A stretch of DNA of 24,812 bases from CAZXCQ01 sp964639275 (GCA_964639275.1 CAZXCQ010000064.1:1-24812); one strand, 5' to 3'. Positions 1-8,521 are shown, counted from the stretch's first letter. Program-made: numbers and translations. The notes: generated from the sequence alone by a model not told the origin.

Positions 1-14
1 GAGAAGAAAGATCA

Positions 15-911
15 GTGGACAGCATAACAGAAAGCGAAGGCATGCATTACGAAGGGAACTGCATCCGCCCACCGCCTGAGGCCTCCAGTATCCTGCTCCA
101 GGTAACGCTTGGATGCTCCCATAACAAATGCACCTTTTGCGGGACCTACAAGGATAAACAGTTTCGGATAAAAGACGACGAAATCATCCTGAGCGATATA
201 TTGTTTGCCTCAAGATATATGAAAAGACAGGACCGGGTCTTTCTCATGGATGGGGACGCCCTCATTATTCCTCAAAGGCGGTTGATGGGGATCCTTGAGA
301 GGATTCAGGAACACCTCCCCTGGGTCAAACGTGTTGGCGCCTATGCCAACACAAAGAGCATCAGCATGAAATCCCTCAAAGAATTGGCCGAACTGCGTGA
401 GAACGGTCTTGGGATGCTCTACCTGGGTGTTGAAACCGGAGACGACGAGATCCGGAAAAAGATCAATAAGGGCTCAACCGCAAAGCATTGCCTCGAGATG
501 GGCAAGCGGATGAAGAATGCGGGAATCCAACTGACTGTCACCCTGCTTCTGGGAATTGCGGGGAAGGAAAGATCCCTGGATCATGCCCGGGCGACCGGAG
601 GACTTGTCAGCGCCATGGATCCCGACTATGCCAGCGCCCTGACCGTGATGTTGATTCCCGGGACCCCCCTTTGGGAAGAGTATCAGAGGGGTGATTTCCA
701 ACTTCTGGATGAGCGTGGGATTCTGGTTGAGATGAAGGAGATGCTCACCCACACCCATCTGAGCCGCGGCCTTTTTTCTTCCAGGCACGCCTCCAACTAC
801 CTGGCGGTGAGGGCGTGGCTACCGGAGGGCAAACAGGAGGCCCTGGGCCTCATCGATGCGGCCCTTGCTGGAGAAATCGCCCTCAAGCCAGAGTGGATGC
901 GGGCGTTTTGA
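15..911 (+). CDS. Radical SAM protein (COG1032-like), function unknown
   Basis: 298 aa from a GTG start at 15, with a purine-rich stretch just upstream; an in-frame ATG at 42 is an alternative. The frame is open to the left edge, so the true start could lie outside the window. Residues 30-45 hold the cluster-binding cysteines C34, C39 and C42, spaced CX4CX2C and embedded in VTLGCSHNKCTFCG. This spacing differs from the textbook CX3CX2C, but I recall it as normal for a COG1032 subfamily. The remainder looks like a radical SAM barrel: the segment around MLYLGVETGDDEIRKKINKG resembles the usual GxE region, and TVTLLLGIAGKE follows. No B12-binding or TRAM domain is visible. The protein would use SAM and a [4Fe-4S] cluster; its substrate is unknown. 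It is separated from the next gene by about 580 bp and is probably not part of the transport operon. Confidence 0.85.
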   Translation: MDSITESEGMHYEGNCIRPPPEASSILLQVTLGCSHNKCTFCGTYKDKQFRIKDDEIILSDILFASRYMKRQDRVFLMDGDALIIPQRRLMGILERIQEHLPWVKRVGAYANTKSISMKSLKELAELRENGLGMLYLGVETGDDEIRKKINKGSTAKHCLEMGKRMKNAGIQLTVTLLLGIAGKERSLDHARATGGLVSAMDPDYASALTVMLIPGTPLWEEYQRGDFQLLDERGILVEMKEMLTHTHLSRGLFSSRHASNYLAVRAWLPEGKQEALGLIDAALAGEIALKPEWMRAF

Positions 912-1302
912 GGTCTCCCAAATGGGCACACCAACCGACAGCCCCGGAAAAAATGGATTTGTTTTGTTGACAAATAGGAAATTTCAGACTATCTATTCAC
1001 GAGATGTCAATCTCTCAAAACAACATAACCTTCCATTGAATCTAAACATTTTAGCCAGTTAAATCAGATAGTTATTGGCTATCATAGAGGCGGAAACCAA
1101 GAAGTCTTGTGGTGGCTGTCGCGGCAGAAGCCAGGGGGTTGAGTTTCCAGTCATGCAAATTTTACCGCTCAACCATCCAATCGCAACGGCGGCGCCATGT
1201 CTGGGCAAAACAAGCTTGATGGTTTCGTAATAACACGTCAACGCTACTCCTTCTCATTCCCCCGAAGGCGGGGAGCGGGAAACAAGGCCTTTTTCAGGAT
1301 TC
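912..1302. other. Gene-free stretch before the first palindromic element
   Basis: About 390 bp with no convincing gene. Short open frames here lack ribosome binding sites and recognisable sequence. It contains a weak promoter candidate (967-995) and a loose inverted pair, GGTTGAG at 1137-1143 and CTCAACC at 1168-1174. From 1303 it runs into copy 1 of the dispersed element. Confidence 0.5.
967..995 (+). promoter_or_regulatory. Weak sigma70-like promoter candidate
   Basis: A perfect TTGACA (967-972) is followed after 17 bp by TATCTA (990-995), a poor -10 with only the first three bases matching. It points toward the BKACE gene but lies about 500 bp upstream of it. Confidence 0.2.
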
Positions 1303-1396
1303 GAATCAATTTGGCTTTCTTCAAAATTAGAACTGAGACAGGGCAATGGGGGTTCGGAATCCCCATTGCCCGGCTTTCACAAGGCTAAAGTGTTAC
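1303..1396 (+). repeat. MITE-like palindromic element, copy 1
   Basis: 94 bp. The left end GAATCAATTTGGC and the right end GGCTAAAGTGTTAC are imperfect terminal inverted repeats. The centre (1341-1371) is a hairpin with arms GGGCAATGGGG and CCCCATTGCCC around a short loop. The same architecture recurs at 7336, 9975, 20494 and, inverted, 22442. No matching direct repeat flanks this copy. It ends 94 bp before the BKACE start codon. Confidence 0.85.
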
Positions 1397-1490
1397 CAAA
1401 AACGTATTCTCCGAAGTGTCAAACCCTGTGAGCCCCCCAGCGAGGCCGGGTGGGTTTACACCGATGAGTCATTTTTGAGGAGGTGGCATC

Positions 1491-2456
1491 ATGGCGAAAA
1501 TAGACCTTTCAAAGTACAAGGATCTCCCCACGATCTACTTTCAACCCTTTAGCGAAACGCTTGTCGAGACCGTTTCCCACATCGCATGGGAAGTTCCAGA
1601 CAAGGTTGCAATCGTTGTTGCGCCCACTGGAGCATTCTATTCAAAAAAGCAGAACCCTCACCAGCCGATTGAGGTGGACGATATTATTAGAGAGGCGATA
1701 GAAGGCGTTGAAGCGGGGGCATGCTCGGTCCATGTTCACGTGCGTGACGAAAATGGCTTTCCCTCCGGGGATCGAGCAAAAACCGAAAGAGTCGTCAAAG
1801 CACTCCGCGACAGATTTGGAGGAGACGTCCACATTGATGGAGAGGCAATCTTTGGTAAAAACTTCGAGGAGATGATGGAGCCTATTACCGAAGATTTCTA
1901 TGAGTCCGCTGCGGTAAACTGCCACACCACCTTTTTTGGCGACACCATGTCCTATTTGGCCCCCCAGTCCTGTAAGGCAACGGTAGAGGTTCTCCAGGCA
2001 TACGGAAAGAAACCTCTACTTGCCGTCTATAACCCTGGCGATATAGATGATGCCTACCGGTGGGTGATCAAGCCCGGTCTTATTGAGCTGCCCCTTTCTT
2101 GGATTGTTGTCGCGGGGATGCCCGGGGGCACCCCCATGTGGAACCCACTCTCTATGACCGAAACGCTCATATACCTGATCCGGCGAATCAAGGATGTTGA
2201 CCCTTCAGAACATCCTTCAATAACCGTCTGCTCCTGTGGGAGGGCCTCATTTTATCTGACAACCCTGGCGATCTTGTTGGGGTGTAATGTGCGAGTGGGC
2301 AAAGAGGATACCATCTATAAGCTGCCCACAAGTGATGACGTAATCGTGTCAAACAAAGAGGTGGTGGAACAGACGGTAAACATCGCCCGCATGCTGGGTA
2401 GAGAGCCCATGACCGGACCTGAGTACAGGGAGGCGGTGGGCATGAGGCCCTTTTGA
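1491..2456 (+). CDS. Beta-keto acid cleavage enzyme (BKACE, DUF849 family)
   Basis: 321 aa; ATG preceded by a strong GAGGAGGT. BKACE enzymes are Zn-dependent TIM barrels that condense a beta-keto acid with acetyl-CoA and split it into acetoacetate plus a new acyl-CoA; characterised members act on 3-keto-5-aminohexanoate and dehydrocarnitine, among others. Visible hallmarks are VVAPTGAF near residue 45, the HVHVRD motif with putative Zn ligands H81 and H83, and RVGKED near residue 270 with E272 at the position of the third ligand. The N-terminus is about 35 residues longer than in compact members such as Kce, whose sequence starts almost directly at the first beta strand. The gene is 157 bp upstream of an importer cassette, which suggests that cassette brings in its substrate or a precursor. 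The specific keto acid cannot be told from sequence alone. Confidence 0.93.
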   Translation: MAKIDLSKYKDLPTIYFQPFSETLVETVSHIAWEVPDKVAIVVAPTGAFYSKKQNPHQPIEVDDIIREAIEGVEAGACSVHVHVRDENGFPSGDRAKTERVVKALRDRFGGDVHIDGEAIFGKNFEEMMEPITEDFYESAAVNCHTTFFGDTMSYLAPQSCKATVEVLQAYGKKPLLAVYNPGDIDDAYRWVIKPGLIELPLSWIVVAGMPGGTPMWNPLSMTETLIYLIRRIKDVDPSEHPSITVCSCGRASFYLTTLAILLGCNVRVGKEDTIYKLPTSDDVIVSNKEVVEQTVNIARMLGREPMTGPEYREAVGMRPF

Positions 2457-2613
2457 TTGATGGTCGAGGGATAGTAAGGTCTCAAATATGTAATTTCAGG
2501 GATGTCACCCGATTTTACGGAGAAGAAAGGGGGTGGGAATCGATTACCAAAAGGGGAGGTCGTAGTAAACACAAATGCTAAATAAGCATGACCCTATGGA
2601 AGGAGGGCCAACA

Positions 2614-3879
2614 ATGAAAAAGGAAAAGATAAGGTTGCTAACATGGGTAAGGAATCTCTGTATCGTCTTGGTGGCAGCATCGATGCTGTTGATGGCTGAT
2701 TGGATAATGACATCACAGGCGCAGGCCGGGTCGGACAAGGCCCCTGAGAAGATCCGCATTGGTTGCGCCATTGCCCTTTCCGGTCCAAACGCTATCGGTG
2801 CACTAAGTTCACAGGTCAACCAATATAAGTTATGGGTTGAGCAGACAAATGCAAAGGGTGGGATATTTGTGCCCAAATATAACAAACGGATTCCCGTAGA
2901 GCTCATCATATATGACGATCGCAGTGATATAGAGACTTGTGTCAAGATGGTTGAAAAACTGATGTTAGAGGACAAGGTTGACTTTATGTTGCCCCCCTGG
3001 GGAACGGCCTGGAATTTTGCCGTTGCCCCCGTTGCCAGCAAGCATAAATACGTGATGATGGGCATTACCGTGAGTTCTCCAAAACTCGAAAAGAGTCTGA
3101 AGCACGCCCCCTATTTCTTTGTCATCTTGGGCCAGCCGGGCCGGTTGGTCCCGTCAACCGTGGCGCTGATGAAGGAGCTTGGCGTAAAGTCAGTGGCCAT
3201 CATCTATGTCTCAGACCTCTTTGGGCTGGAGCACCTGGAAGTGATAAAACCGATCATCAGCAAGACCGACATCAAGGTGCCTATTTATCAGTCCTTTCCC
3301 CCTGAAACCCAGGATCTCTCTCCCCTGATCAAGAGAATTCAGGCCGCGAATGTCGATGGCGTCATCAATTATGGTTATCCGCCCCACACCTTTCTTTTGA
3401 CAAAACAGATGATGGCCCTTGGCTATAACCCAAAGTTCTTCCAGAATGGCGTCGGGACACAATTCGTTGATTATAGGAATGCATTCGGTGCCGCCGGGGT
3501 CCAGGGCGTAGTGGGTCAATGGGCGCTTACCCCAAAGATGCCCTATGCCGGAGCCAAGGAGTTTTTTGAGGCATACAGAAAGAAGTACGGCAAGGAATGC
3601 GCCAGAGGAGGAGCTGCCGGCGCCTACGCTTCACTCCAGATCCTGGAGCAGGCCATCCAGAAGGTCGGGGATCTTGATAAGGAAAAGATACGGGATGTCA
3701 TCGCCACAGATACATTTGATACCATCATCGGGCCTGTCAGATTTGAAAAGGGGATAAATGTTCAATGGCCCGGTGACATTGCCCAGTGGCAAAACGGGGT
3801 CTATGAAGTTATCATGCCAAAAAAGTACCGTACCGCGGCCCCCATATATCCCAAGCCCAACTGGCCTGAGAAAAAATAA
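2614..3879 (+). CDS. Branched-chain amino acid-type ABC importer, substrate-binding protein 1 (LivK/Peripla_BP_6)
   Basis: 421 aa. I use ATG 2614 because it follows AGGAGGG by about 6 bp and places a signal peptide at the N-terminus: KK.. positive start, hydrophobic stretch around residues 13-27, and probable cleavage after AQA near residue 38. An upstream in-frame ATG at 2575 would bury the signal. The mature protein begins with KIRIGCAIALSG, the usual first strand of type-I periplasmic binding proteins, and contains LPPWGTAWNFAVAPVASK, shared with the second binding protein at 19253. It should bind an amino acid or a carboxylate in the periplasm and deliver it to LivH/LivM. It ends in PIYPKPNWPEKK, similar to its paralogue. 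The ligand is unknown, and the segments near residues 150-170 differ from the paralogue, which hints at different specificity. Confidence 0.95.
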   Translation: MKKEKIRLLTWVRNLCIVLVAASMLLMADWIMTSQAQAGSDKAPEKIRIGCAIALSGPNAIGALSSQVNQYKLWVEQTNAKGGIFVPKYNKRIPVELIIYDDRSDIETCVKMVEKLMLEDKVDFMLPPWGTAWNFAVAPVASKHKYVMMGITVSSPKLEKSLKHAPYFFVILGQPGRLVPSTVALMKELGVKSVAIIYVSDLFGLEHLEVIKPIISKTDIKVPIYQSFPPETQDLSPLIKRIQAANVDGVINYGYPPHTFLLTKQMMALGYNPKFFQNGVGTQFVDYRNAFGAAGVQGVVGQWALTPKMPYAGAKEFFEAYRKKYGKECARGGAAGAYASLQILEQAIQKVGDLDKEKIRDVIATDTFDTIIGPVRFEKGINVQWPGDIAQWQNGVYEVIMPKKYRTAAPIYPKPNWPEKK

Positions 3880-3895
3880 GCGCCGGTGCTTCTTG

Positions 3896-3933
3896 CCCCA
3901 TCTCAAAGGCCTGGTTTTGGCCTTGAGATGGGG
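3896..3933 (+). promoter_or_regulatory. Long hairpin between binding protein and permease
   Basis: Arms 3896-3911 and 3919-3933 pair over 15 bp with a single bulged A and a 7-nt loop (TGGTTTT). No T-run follows, so it is more likely an mRNA-stabilising or processing hairpin that keeps binding-protein message abundant, or a weak attenuator, than a full terminator. Confidence 0.65.
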
Positions 3934-3974
3934 TATAATGCTGTGCGAACTTCTGAAAGCGAGAGCCATAGCCT

Positions 3975-4847
3975 ATGAGCATCAAGTTGGTCTTTGATGT
4001 AGCGATTACCGCTCTGATCACGGGGGGAATCTATGCCTTGATCGCCATGGGGCTCAACCTTCAATATGGTGTTGCCAGGGTGCTAAACGTGTCGCACGGT
4101 GAATTTGTCATGGTTGGCGCCTTTATTACCTTTTGGGCCTATAAGATCTTCGGGATTAACCCCCTGGTATCCCTCCTAATCTGCGGCCCGATAATGTTTA
4201 TCATGGGTCTGTTGATCTATCGGGCCTTATTCCAGTCGCTTCGAAAATCGTCGGAATCCGTGGATGTCTTTGAGGGCCGATCCATGCTCGTCTCTTTTGG
4301 GCTGCTCTATGTGATTCAAAATATCGCCCTCTTGTGGTGGGGGCCCGATGTAAGGGCGTATTCATATCTGGCCTATCCAGTCAGATTCCTGGGATTGACC
4401 CTCGAGGCAAACAGGATGGTGGCATTGTTGTTCACCCTGGTTATGGTTGTGGTGTTTTACCTCTTTCTGCTCCATTCCAACATCGGAAGGGCCATTCGGG
4501 CCGCGGCTCAAAATGAAAAACCTGCCCAACTCCTGGGGATCAACGTGCCGGCTGTCCTGGGTCTCTGTTTTGGCCTTGGTGCCTTGCTGGCCGGTTTGGC
4601 CGGATCCATCATAAGCCTGATGCAGGAGCTCACACCACTGATGGGTTTTCCCTATCTCATCATTGCCATGATAGTGCTTGTGCTGGGTGGGGCCGGAAAT
4701 ATCCTGGGGAGTCTTATCGGTGGGCTAATATTGGGTGGCGTTACAACTGTGGTCATGTATTGGGAGCCGGGTCTATCGTTGGTCGTCTCCTATGCAATCT
4801 TTGCTCTCATACTTCTTATTCGGCCGGAAGGCGTCTTGGCGAGATAG
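3975..4847 (+). CDS. ABC importer permease 1, LivH type
   Basis: 290 aa, hydrophobic throughout, about eight membrane segments. The segment QYGVARVLNVSHGEF near residues 29-43 is the LivH family signature, and GGAGNILGSLIGGLILG near residues 235-251 is the EAA-like loop that contacts the ATPase. The ATG at 3975 has only a weak ribosome binding site, but aligning with the paralogue at 20597 (same length, same N-terminal register) supports it. The product forms the membrane channel with LivM and is coupled to LivG/LivF. It lies 95 bp after the binding-protein gene, with a strong hairpin in the gap, and 4 bp before the LivM start. Confidence 0.94.
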   Translation: MSIKLVFDVAITALITGGIYALIAMGLNLQYGVARVLNVSHGEFVMVGAFITFWAYKIFGINPLVSLLICGPIMFIMGLLIYRALFQSLRKSSESVDVFEGRSMLVSFGLLYVIQNIALLWWGPDVRAYSYLAYPVRFLGLTLEANRMVALLFTLVMVVVFYLFLLHSNIGRAIRAAAQNEKPAQLLGINVPAVLGLCFGLGALLAGLAGSIISLMQELTPLMGFPYLIIAMIVLVLGGAGNILGSLIGGLILGGVTTVVMYWEPGLSLVVSYAIFALILLIRPEGVLAR

Positions 4848-4851
4848 ACAG

Positions 4852-5793
4852 GTGATCGACAAAAACATCATTTTCAAAAAGTGGTTCTCTCCAGCGCTCT
4901 TGATATTGATCCTGGCAGTCTTGCCGCTTTTTTACGCGCACTCTTATCTGGTGGTGTCGGTAACGAGTATCTTCATGTATGTATGCCTTACGGTGAGTTG
5001 GGTGATGTTCTGTGCCCCTACCCGTTACATGTCGTTGGCGACGGCCACCTTTTTTGGTGTCGGGATGTACACCTCGGCCGTGCTCGGGGAATATTTACCT
5101 CTGCCGGTGGTCGTCATTTTTGGGGGGGTCGCCAGTTTCTTGATCGGTCTTTTGACCGGCCTCATATGCCTGAGGCTGAGAGGGTTTTACTTTGCCATTT
5201 TCACATTTGGACTTAATGAACTGGTCCGCCATTTTGTCCTGTGGTGGGAAGCCAACGTGGCCCATACTGTCGGAAGATGGGTTGTCCTCTTAGACTCTCT
5301 GCCTATCTATTACTATATGCTGATTATCGTATTATTCACAGTGCTTGTCGCCTATTTCCTTAGACGGTCAAAGTTTGGACTTATTTTGCAAAGTATTGGA
5401 GAATCGGAGCAAGCTGCCGCCCATATTGGGACAGATGTGACGCGTTATCGAATTATCTTCTTTGCCGCCAGTTGCTTTTTTATGGGGATGGCGGGGTCGG
5501 TTATGGCTACAAAGTGGGCGTATATTGACCCGCGGATTGCATTCAATCCGGTACTCAACTTCACACCGGTGCTGATGGCCCTCTTTGGGGGCGTGGACCG
5601 ACTCTACGGACCGATCCTGGGGGCGAGCCTTCTTACGATTACATCAGAGATCCTGTTGTCCAGGTTTCCATACTACTATATGCTCCTCTACGGCCTGATA
5701 TTTATCGTTATTATCCTGTTCCTCCCAGACGGACTGGTGGGATTGACAAAAAGGTGGCACAAAGAGCCCCTGGCAGACCCAACCGCTTCATGA
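4852..5793 (+). CDS. ABC importer permease 1, LivM type
   Basis: 313 aa from GTG 4852, 4 bp after the LivH stop. The start is chosen by alignment with the paralogue at 21473: the WFSPALLILIL segment here and RFFPLLLSFII there begin at the same distance from the start. A longer frame from 4735 only adds sequence that overlaps LivH. Family marks are YMSLATATFFGVGMY, the LRLRGFYFAIFTFGLNEL segment and the EAA-like loop GGVDRLYGPILGA near residue 250. Several hydrophobic spans fit a multi-pass inner-membrane protein. It pairs with LivH as the translocation channel. An 89-bp gap without obvious structure separates it from LivG. Confidence 0.93.
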   Translation: MIDKNIIFKKWFSPALLILILAVLPLFYAHSYLVVSVTSIFMYVCLTVSWVMFCAPTRYMSLATATFFGVGMYTSAVLGEYLPLPVVVIFGGVASFLIGLLTGLICLRLRGFYFAIFTFGLNELVRHFVLWWEANVAHTVGRWVVLLDSLPIYYYMLIIVLFTVLVAYFLRRSKFGLILQSIGESEQAAAHIGTDVTRYRIIFFAASCFFMGMAGSVMATKWAYIDPRIAFNPVLNFTPVLMALFGGVDRLYGPILGASLLTITSEILLSRFPYYYMLLYGLIFIVIILFLPDGLVGLTKRWHKEPLADPTAS

Positions 5794-5882
5794 TGCCAGT
5801 GACAAACACGTAGGATATGTTTTCAATATGAATATCAATTGAGCTTTTTCAACATCGGCACTTGGACATCTGGTGAGACAAG

Positions 5883-6620
5883 ATGCGAATCCTTGAGGGA
5901 AAAAAGGTCACCAAGTACTTTGGGGGGCTGGCTGCCGTCCATAATGTCGATTTCGAAATAGATCAAGGCGAAGTCGTGGGACTAATTGGCCCAAATGGGG
6001 CCGGCAAGACAACCCTCTTTAATTTGATATCCGGTTCTCTTAGGACCACGGCAGGAGAAATAATATATAAAGGCAAAAAGATTACCGGTTTGAAGTCCCA
6101 TCAAATCTGCAGACTCGGAATAGCAAGGACTTTCCAATCGGTCCAGCTCTTTGGCAATATGAGTGTTCTTGACAATGTCTTTCTGGGGGCAATATGCGGG
6201 ACATCCAAGGGCACAAAGACATTGGATGCAAAACGGAGAGCCACTGCCCTGCTGGAACTTGTCGGGTTGTCAGCAAAAGGATTCGTACTCGCCAAAAATC
6301 TGCCCGTCGCTGAACAAAAGCGTCTTGAGGTTGCCAGGGCACTGGCCACAGAGGCAGAGTTGCTGTTGCTGGATGAGGTAATGGCAGGGTTAACCGCCAC
6401 AGAGTTGACCATAGCCACGGCGCTGATTAAGGCCATACAACAAAAGGGGACCACGATCTTGATCGTCGAACATGTCATGCAGGCAATTATGGCCATATGC
6501 GATCGAATCATCGTATTGCATCATGGCGAAAAGATTGCTGAAGGAATCCCCAGGGAAATCGCTACGAACAAAAAGGTTGTTGAAATATATCTGGGGACGG
6601 ATACCTATGCTCAATATTGA
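5883..6620 (+). CDS. ABC importer ATPase 1, LivG type
   Basis: 245 aa, cytoplasmic ATPase. Walker A is GPNGAGKT (36-43), the Q-loop glutamine is in ARTFQ (residue 85), Walker B is LLLLDE (160-165) and the switch histidine is in VEHVM (197). The signature motif, normally LSGGQ or LSYGQ, reads LPVAEQ (140-145). The paralogue has LTIANQ at the same position, so this is a subfamily trait and not a sequencing error. The start ATG is preceded by GGTGAG. Its 3' end overlaps the LivF start by 14 bp, implying coupled translation. It forms a heterodimer with LivF on the LivH/LivM channel. Confidence 0.95.
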   Translation: MRILEGKKVTKYFGGLAAVHNVDFEIDQGEVVGLIGPNGAGKTTLFNLISGSLRTTAGEIIYKGKKITGLKSHQICRLGIARTFQSVQLFGNMSVLDNVFLGAICGTSKGTKTLDAKRRATALLELVGLSAKGFVLAKNLPVAEQKRLEVARALATEAELLLLDEVMAGLTATELTIATALIKAIQQKGTTILIVEHVMQAIMAICDRIIVLHHGEKIAEGIPREIATNKKVVEIYLGTDTYAQY

Positions 6621-7311
6621 CGGCCTAAATATCATTTATGGAAAGATCCAGGTCCTTTGGGATGTCTCCTTGAGGATTGCGGAGAGAGAAATGGTCGCCG
6701 TAATCGGTGCAAATGCATCCGGCAAAACCACCCTGCTCAACGCCATATCTGGTTTATCAAGCCTTGCCTCTGGCACGGTCGAGTTCCTTGGAAAAAGAAT
6801 AGACAGGATGCCGGCCCACCGTATTGCCAAACTGGGCATCTCGCATATACCGGAAGGCGGGGGACTTTTCCCTGATATGAAGGTGCGTGAAAACCTGGAG
6901 TTGGGGGCGTATGTCCACAAAGGGGAGGAGGAGAAAAGGGAGACTCTCGAATGGATCTATCAGGTTTTTCCGGTATTAAAGGCGCGGACTGACCAACTGG
7001 CGAGAACACTGAGCGGTGGGGAACGGCAAATGCTGGCCATCGGCCGTGGTCTGATGTTAAGGCCGATATTGTGTATGTTAGATGAGCCCTCATATGCCCT
7101 GTCGCCCCTGCTTGTGACAGAGGTTTTCAGGGCAATCAGACAGCTCCGCGAGGGGGGAACCACCATCCTGCTCGTTGAACAGGATATCAGACGTGCCCTC
7201 GAGATGGCCGACCGTGCATACCTGTTAGAAAATGGCCGGGTTGTTCTGGAGGGAGTTCGCGACCTGTTTCTTGAAAGCGATTATGTCCGAAAGGCATACC
7301 TGGGACTCTAG
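6607..7311 (+). CDS. ABC importer ATPase 1, LivF type
   Basis: 234 aa from ATG 6607. A longer frame from 6472 exists but runs through LivG coding sequence; starting at MLNIDGLNIIYG matches the family and the paralogue at 23282, which has the same length. Motifs: Walker A GANASGKT (34-41), IPEGGGLFPD in place of the Q-loop as is usual in LivF, intact signature LSGGE (135-139), and Walker B ILCMLDE (154-160). The switch position is Gln in LLVEQD (192), again typical of LivF. It powers import together with LivG. It is the last gene of the first cassette; a palindromic element and a strong terminator follow. Confidence 0.95.
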   Translation: MLNIDGLNIIYGKIQVLWDVSLRIAEREMVAVIGANASGKTTLLNAISGLSSLASGTVEFLGKRIDRMPAHRIAKLGISHIPEGGGLFPDMKVRENLELGAYVHKGEEEKRETLEWIYQVFPVLKARTDQLARTLSGGERQMLAIGRGLMLRPILCMLDEPSYALSPLLVTEVFRAIRQLREGGTTILLVEQDIRRALEMADRAYLLENGRVVLEGVRDLFLESDYVRKAYLGL

Positions 7312-7335
7312 CTGATCACCCCCCTTTCCTCAGGG

Positions 7336-7429
7336 GTATCAATTTGGCTTTCTACAAAATTAGAACTAAAACGGGGCAATGGGGATTCGGAACCCCCATT
7401 GGCCGGGTTTCACAAAGCTAAAGTGTTAC
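7336..7429 (+). repeat. MITE-like palindromic element, copy 2, with 8-bp flanking direct repeat
   Basis: 94 bp with ends GTATCAATTTGGC and (reverse complement of the right end) GTAACACTTTAGC. The central hairpin has arms GGGGCAATGGGG and CCCCCATTGGCC, slightly imperfect. It is bordered on both sides by CCTCAGGG (7328-7335 and 7430-7437), a perfect 8-bp direct repeat that looks like a target-site duplication. It sits 24 bp after the LivF stop and abuts the terminator stem. Confidence 0.88.
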
Positions 7430-7431
7430 CC

Positions 7432-7470
7432 TCAGGGAAACGGTCATGCCGTTTCCCTGAGAACGTTTTT
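7432..7470. terminator. Strong intrinsic terminator between convergent genes
   Basis: A perfect 12-bp stem, TCAGGGAAACGG (7432-7443) and CCGTTTCCCTGA (7449-7460), with a 5-nt loop, followed by GAACGTTTTT. It ends transcription from LivF (+) and is positioned 20 bp beyond the end of the minus-strand isomerase gene, so it may act in both directions, although the T-run favours the + direction. Confidence 0.8.
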
Positions 7471-7489
7471 CGGGCATCGAAAGGACGGC

Positions 7490-8521
7490 TTAGGCAGGGT
7501 TGACCTTATCGGATTTTTCGCTGTGAAAGACAATAGAGGCCTCGGCCTTGAGTGAATCGATATACGCCCTGATGGCTTTCTCTTTCTTTTCTTGAAGAAG
7601 TCGTTTTGAGATCAGTTCACTCACATCAGAAAGCGGAATCTTCCCGGCTTTCTTATGATCCAAGACCTCGATGATATGATAGCCAAAGGTTGTTTCAACA
7701 ACAGGCCCGATCTCACCAACCTTCTGGTTAAAGGCCGCGTCCTCAAAGGCCTTTACTGTCTGTCCACGAACCACTACACCCAGTCTCCCCCCCTTTGCCT
7801 TGCTGGGACAATCAGACACCTTGGCTGCAACGGCCTCAAAGTCCTCACCCTTTTTATCCACTAACTGCTGGCGGATTTTTTCTGCCTTTTTCCTCTTTTC
7901 AGATCTGGCTGCCTCTTTATCATCGGGCTTGACTGCAATAAGGATATGTCTGACATCCACGCCTTCGGGCATCTGGAACTCTTCGGAGTTTTCTGCGTAA
8001 TAGGCTTTGACCTCCTTATCGGTGGGAGCTGCCAGGCCGGCGGTCTGCTGTTCCAGGAGCTTCTTGATCCTCAGATTCTTGGTTATGGACGCCTTTAGAT
8101 CCTCTTGCGAGAGTCCCATGTCTTTGAGATATTCCCCAAAACTGGCCTCAGAGGGGAACGAGTCCTGCAATTTTTTTAGGATCTCTTCAACCTCTCCATC
8201 TTTTGCGACCACATTCTGTTTTTCAATGGCATTTGTTAGCAGGGTCTCCACAATCATAGTATCCAGGACTCGCCCATGTAACTGTTCCCGGATCTTGGCC
8301 AGTCTCTCGGGAGGAAGCGTTTTTGCCCGAGGCCCCAACATCGCTTCGATCTTTTTGTCAACCTCATCCTTTGTGATCGTTACGTCATTAACGGTAACCA
8401 GTACCGAGTCCTTTCCGCGCTGCTGGTTTCGAGCCCAGCTGTTAAGCGCCAACGCCCCCAAAACCAGGGCGAGAAAACAAATACATATCCCCTTGACCCA
8501 TGTTAGTTTTTTCTTTTCCAT
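7490..8521 (-). CDS. Periplasmic/membrane-anchored peptidyl-prolyl isomerase (PpiC/SurA/PrsA-like)
   Basis: 343 aa, the only minus-strand gene. The start is the ATG whose complement is at 8519-8521, preceded on its strand by AGAAAGGA at normal spacing; an upstream in-frame ATG at 8584 would add 21 residues ahead of the signal. Residues 1-8 are basic, then a hydrophobic span at about 9-26 forms a signal peptide or anchor; no lipobox cysteine is visible. Residues ~35-165 look like a SurA-type N-terminal chaperone domain (VNDVTITKDEVDKKI). Residues 188-290 form a parvulin rotamase domain: VRHILIAV, then GGRLGVV, and GYHIIEVLDHK at the end. It would assist folding of exported proteins. It converges on the importer operon and shows no functional link to it. 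Confidence 0.92.
   Translation of the reverse strand: MEKKKLTWVKGICICFLALVLGALALNSWARNQQRGKDSVLVTVNDVTITKDEVDKKIEAMLGPRAKTLPPERLAKIREQLHGRVLDTMIVETLLTNAIEKQNVVAKDGEVEEILKKLQDSFPSEASFGEYLKDMGLSQEDLKASITKNLRIKKLLEQQTAGLAAPTDKEVKAYYAENSEEFQMPEGVDVRHILIAVKPDDKEAARSEKRKKAEKIRQQLVDKKGEDFEAVAAKVSDCPSKAKGGRLGVVVRGQTVKAFEDAAFNQKVGEIGPVVETTFGYHIIEVLDHKKAGKIPLSDVSELISKRLLQEKKEKAIRAYIDSLKAEASIVFHSEKSDKVNPA

Noticed and set aside
15..911. Broken radical SAM motif because of CX4CX2C spacing
   Set aside because: The surrounding VTLGCSHNKCTFCG context is, as far as I recall, the regular form in a COG1032 subfamily, so it is not a defect.
2544..3065. A 173-residue open frame on the minus strand
   Set aside because: It is antisense to the binding-protein gene, has no recognisable domain and is explained by codon bias of the real gene.
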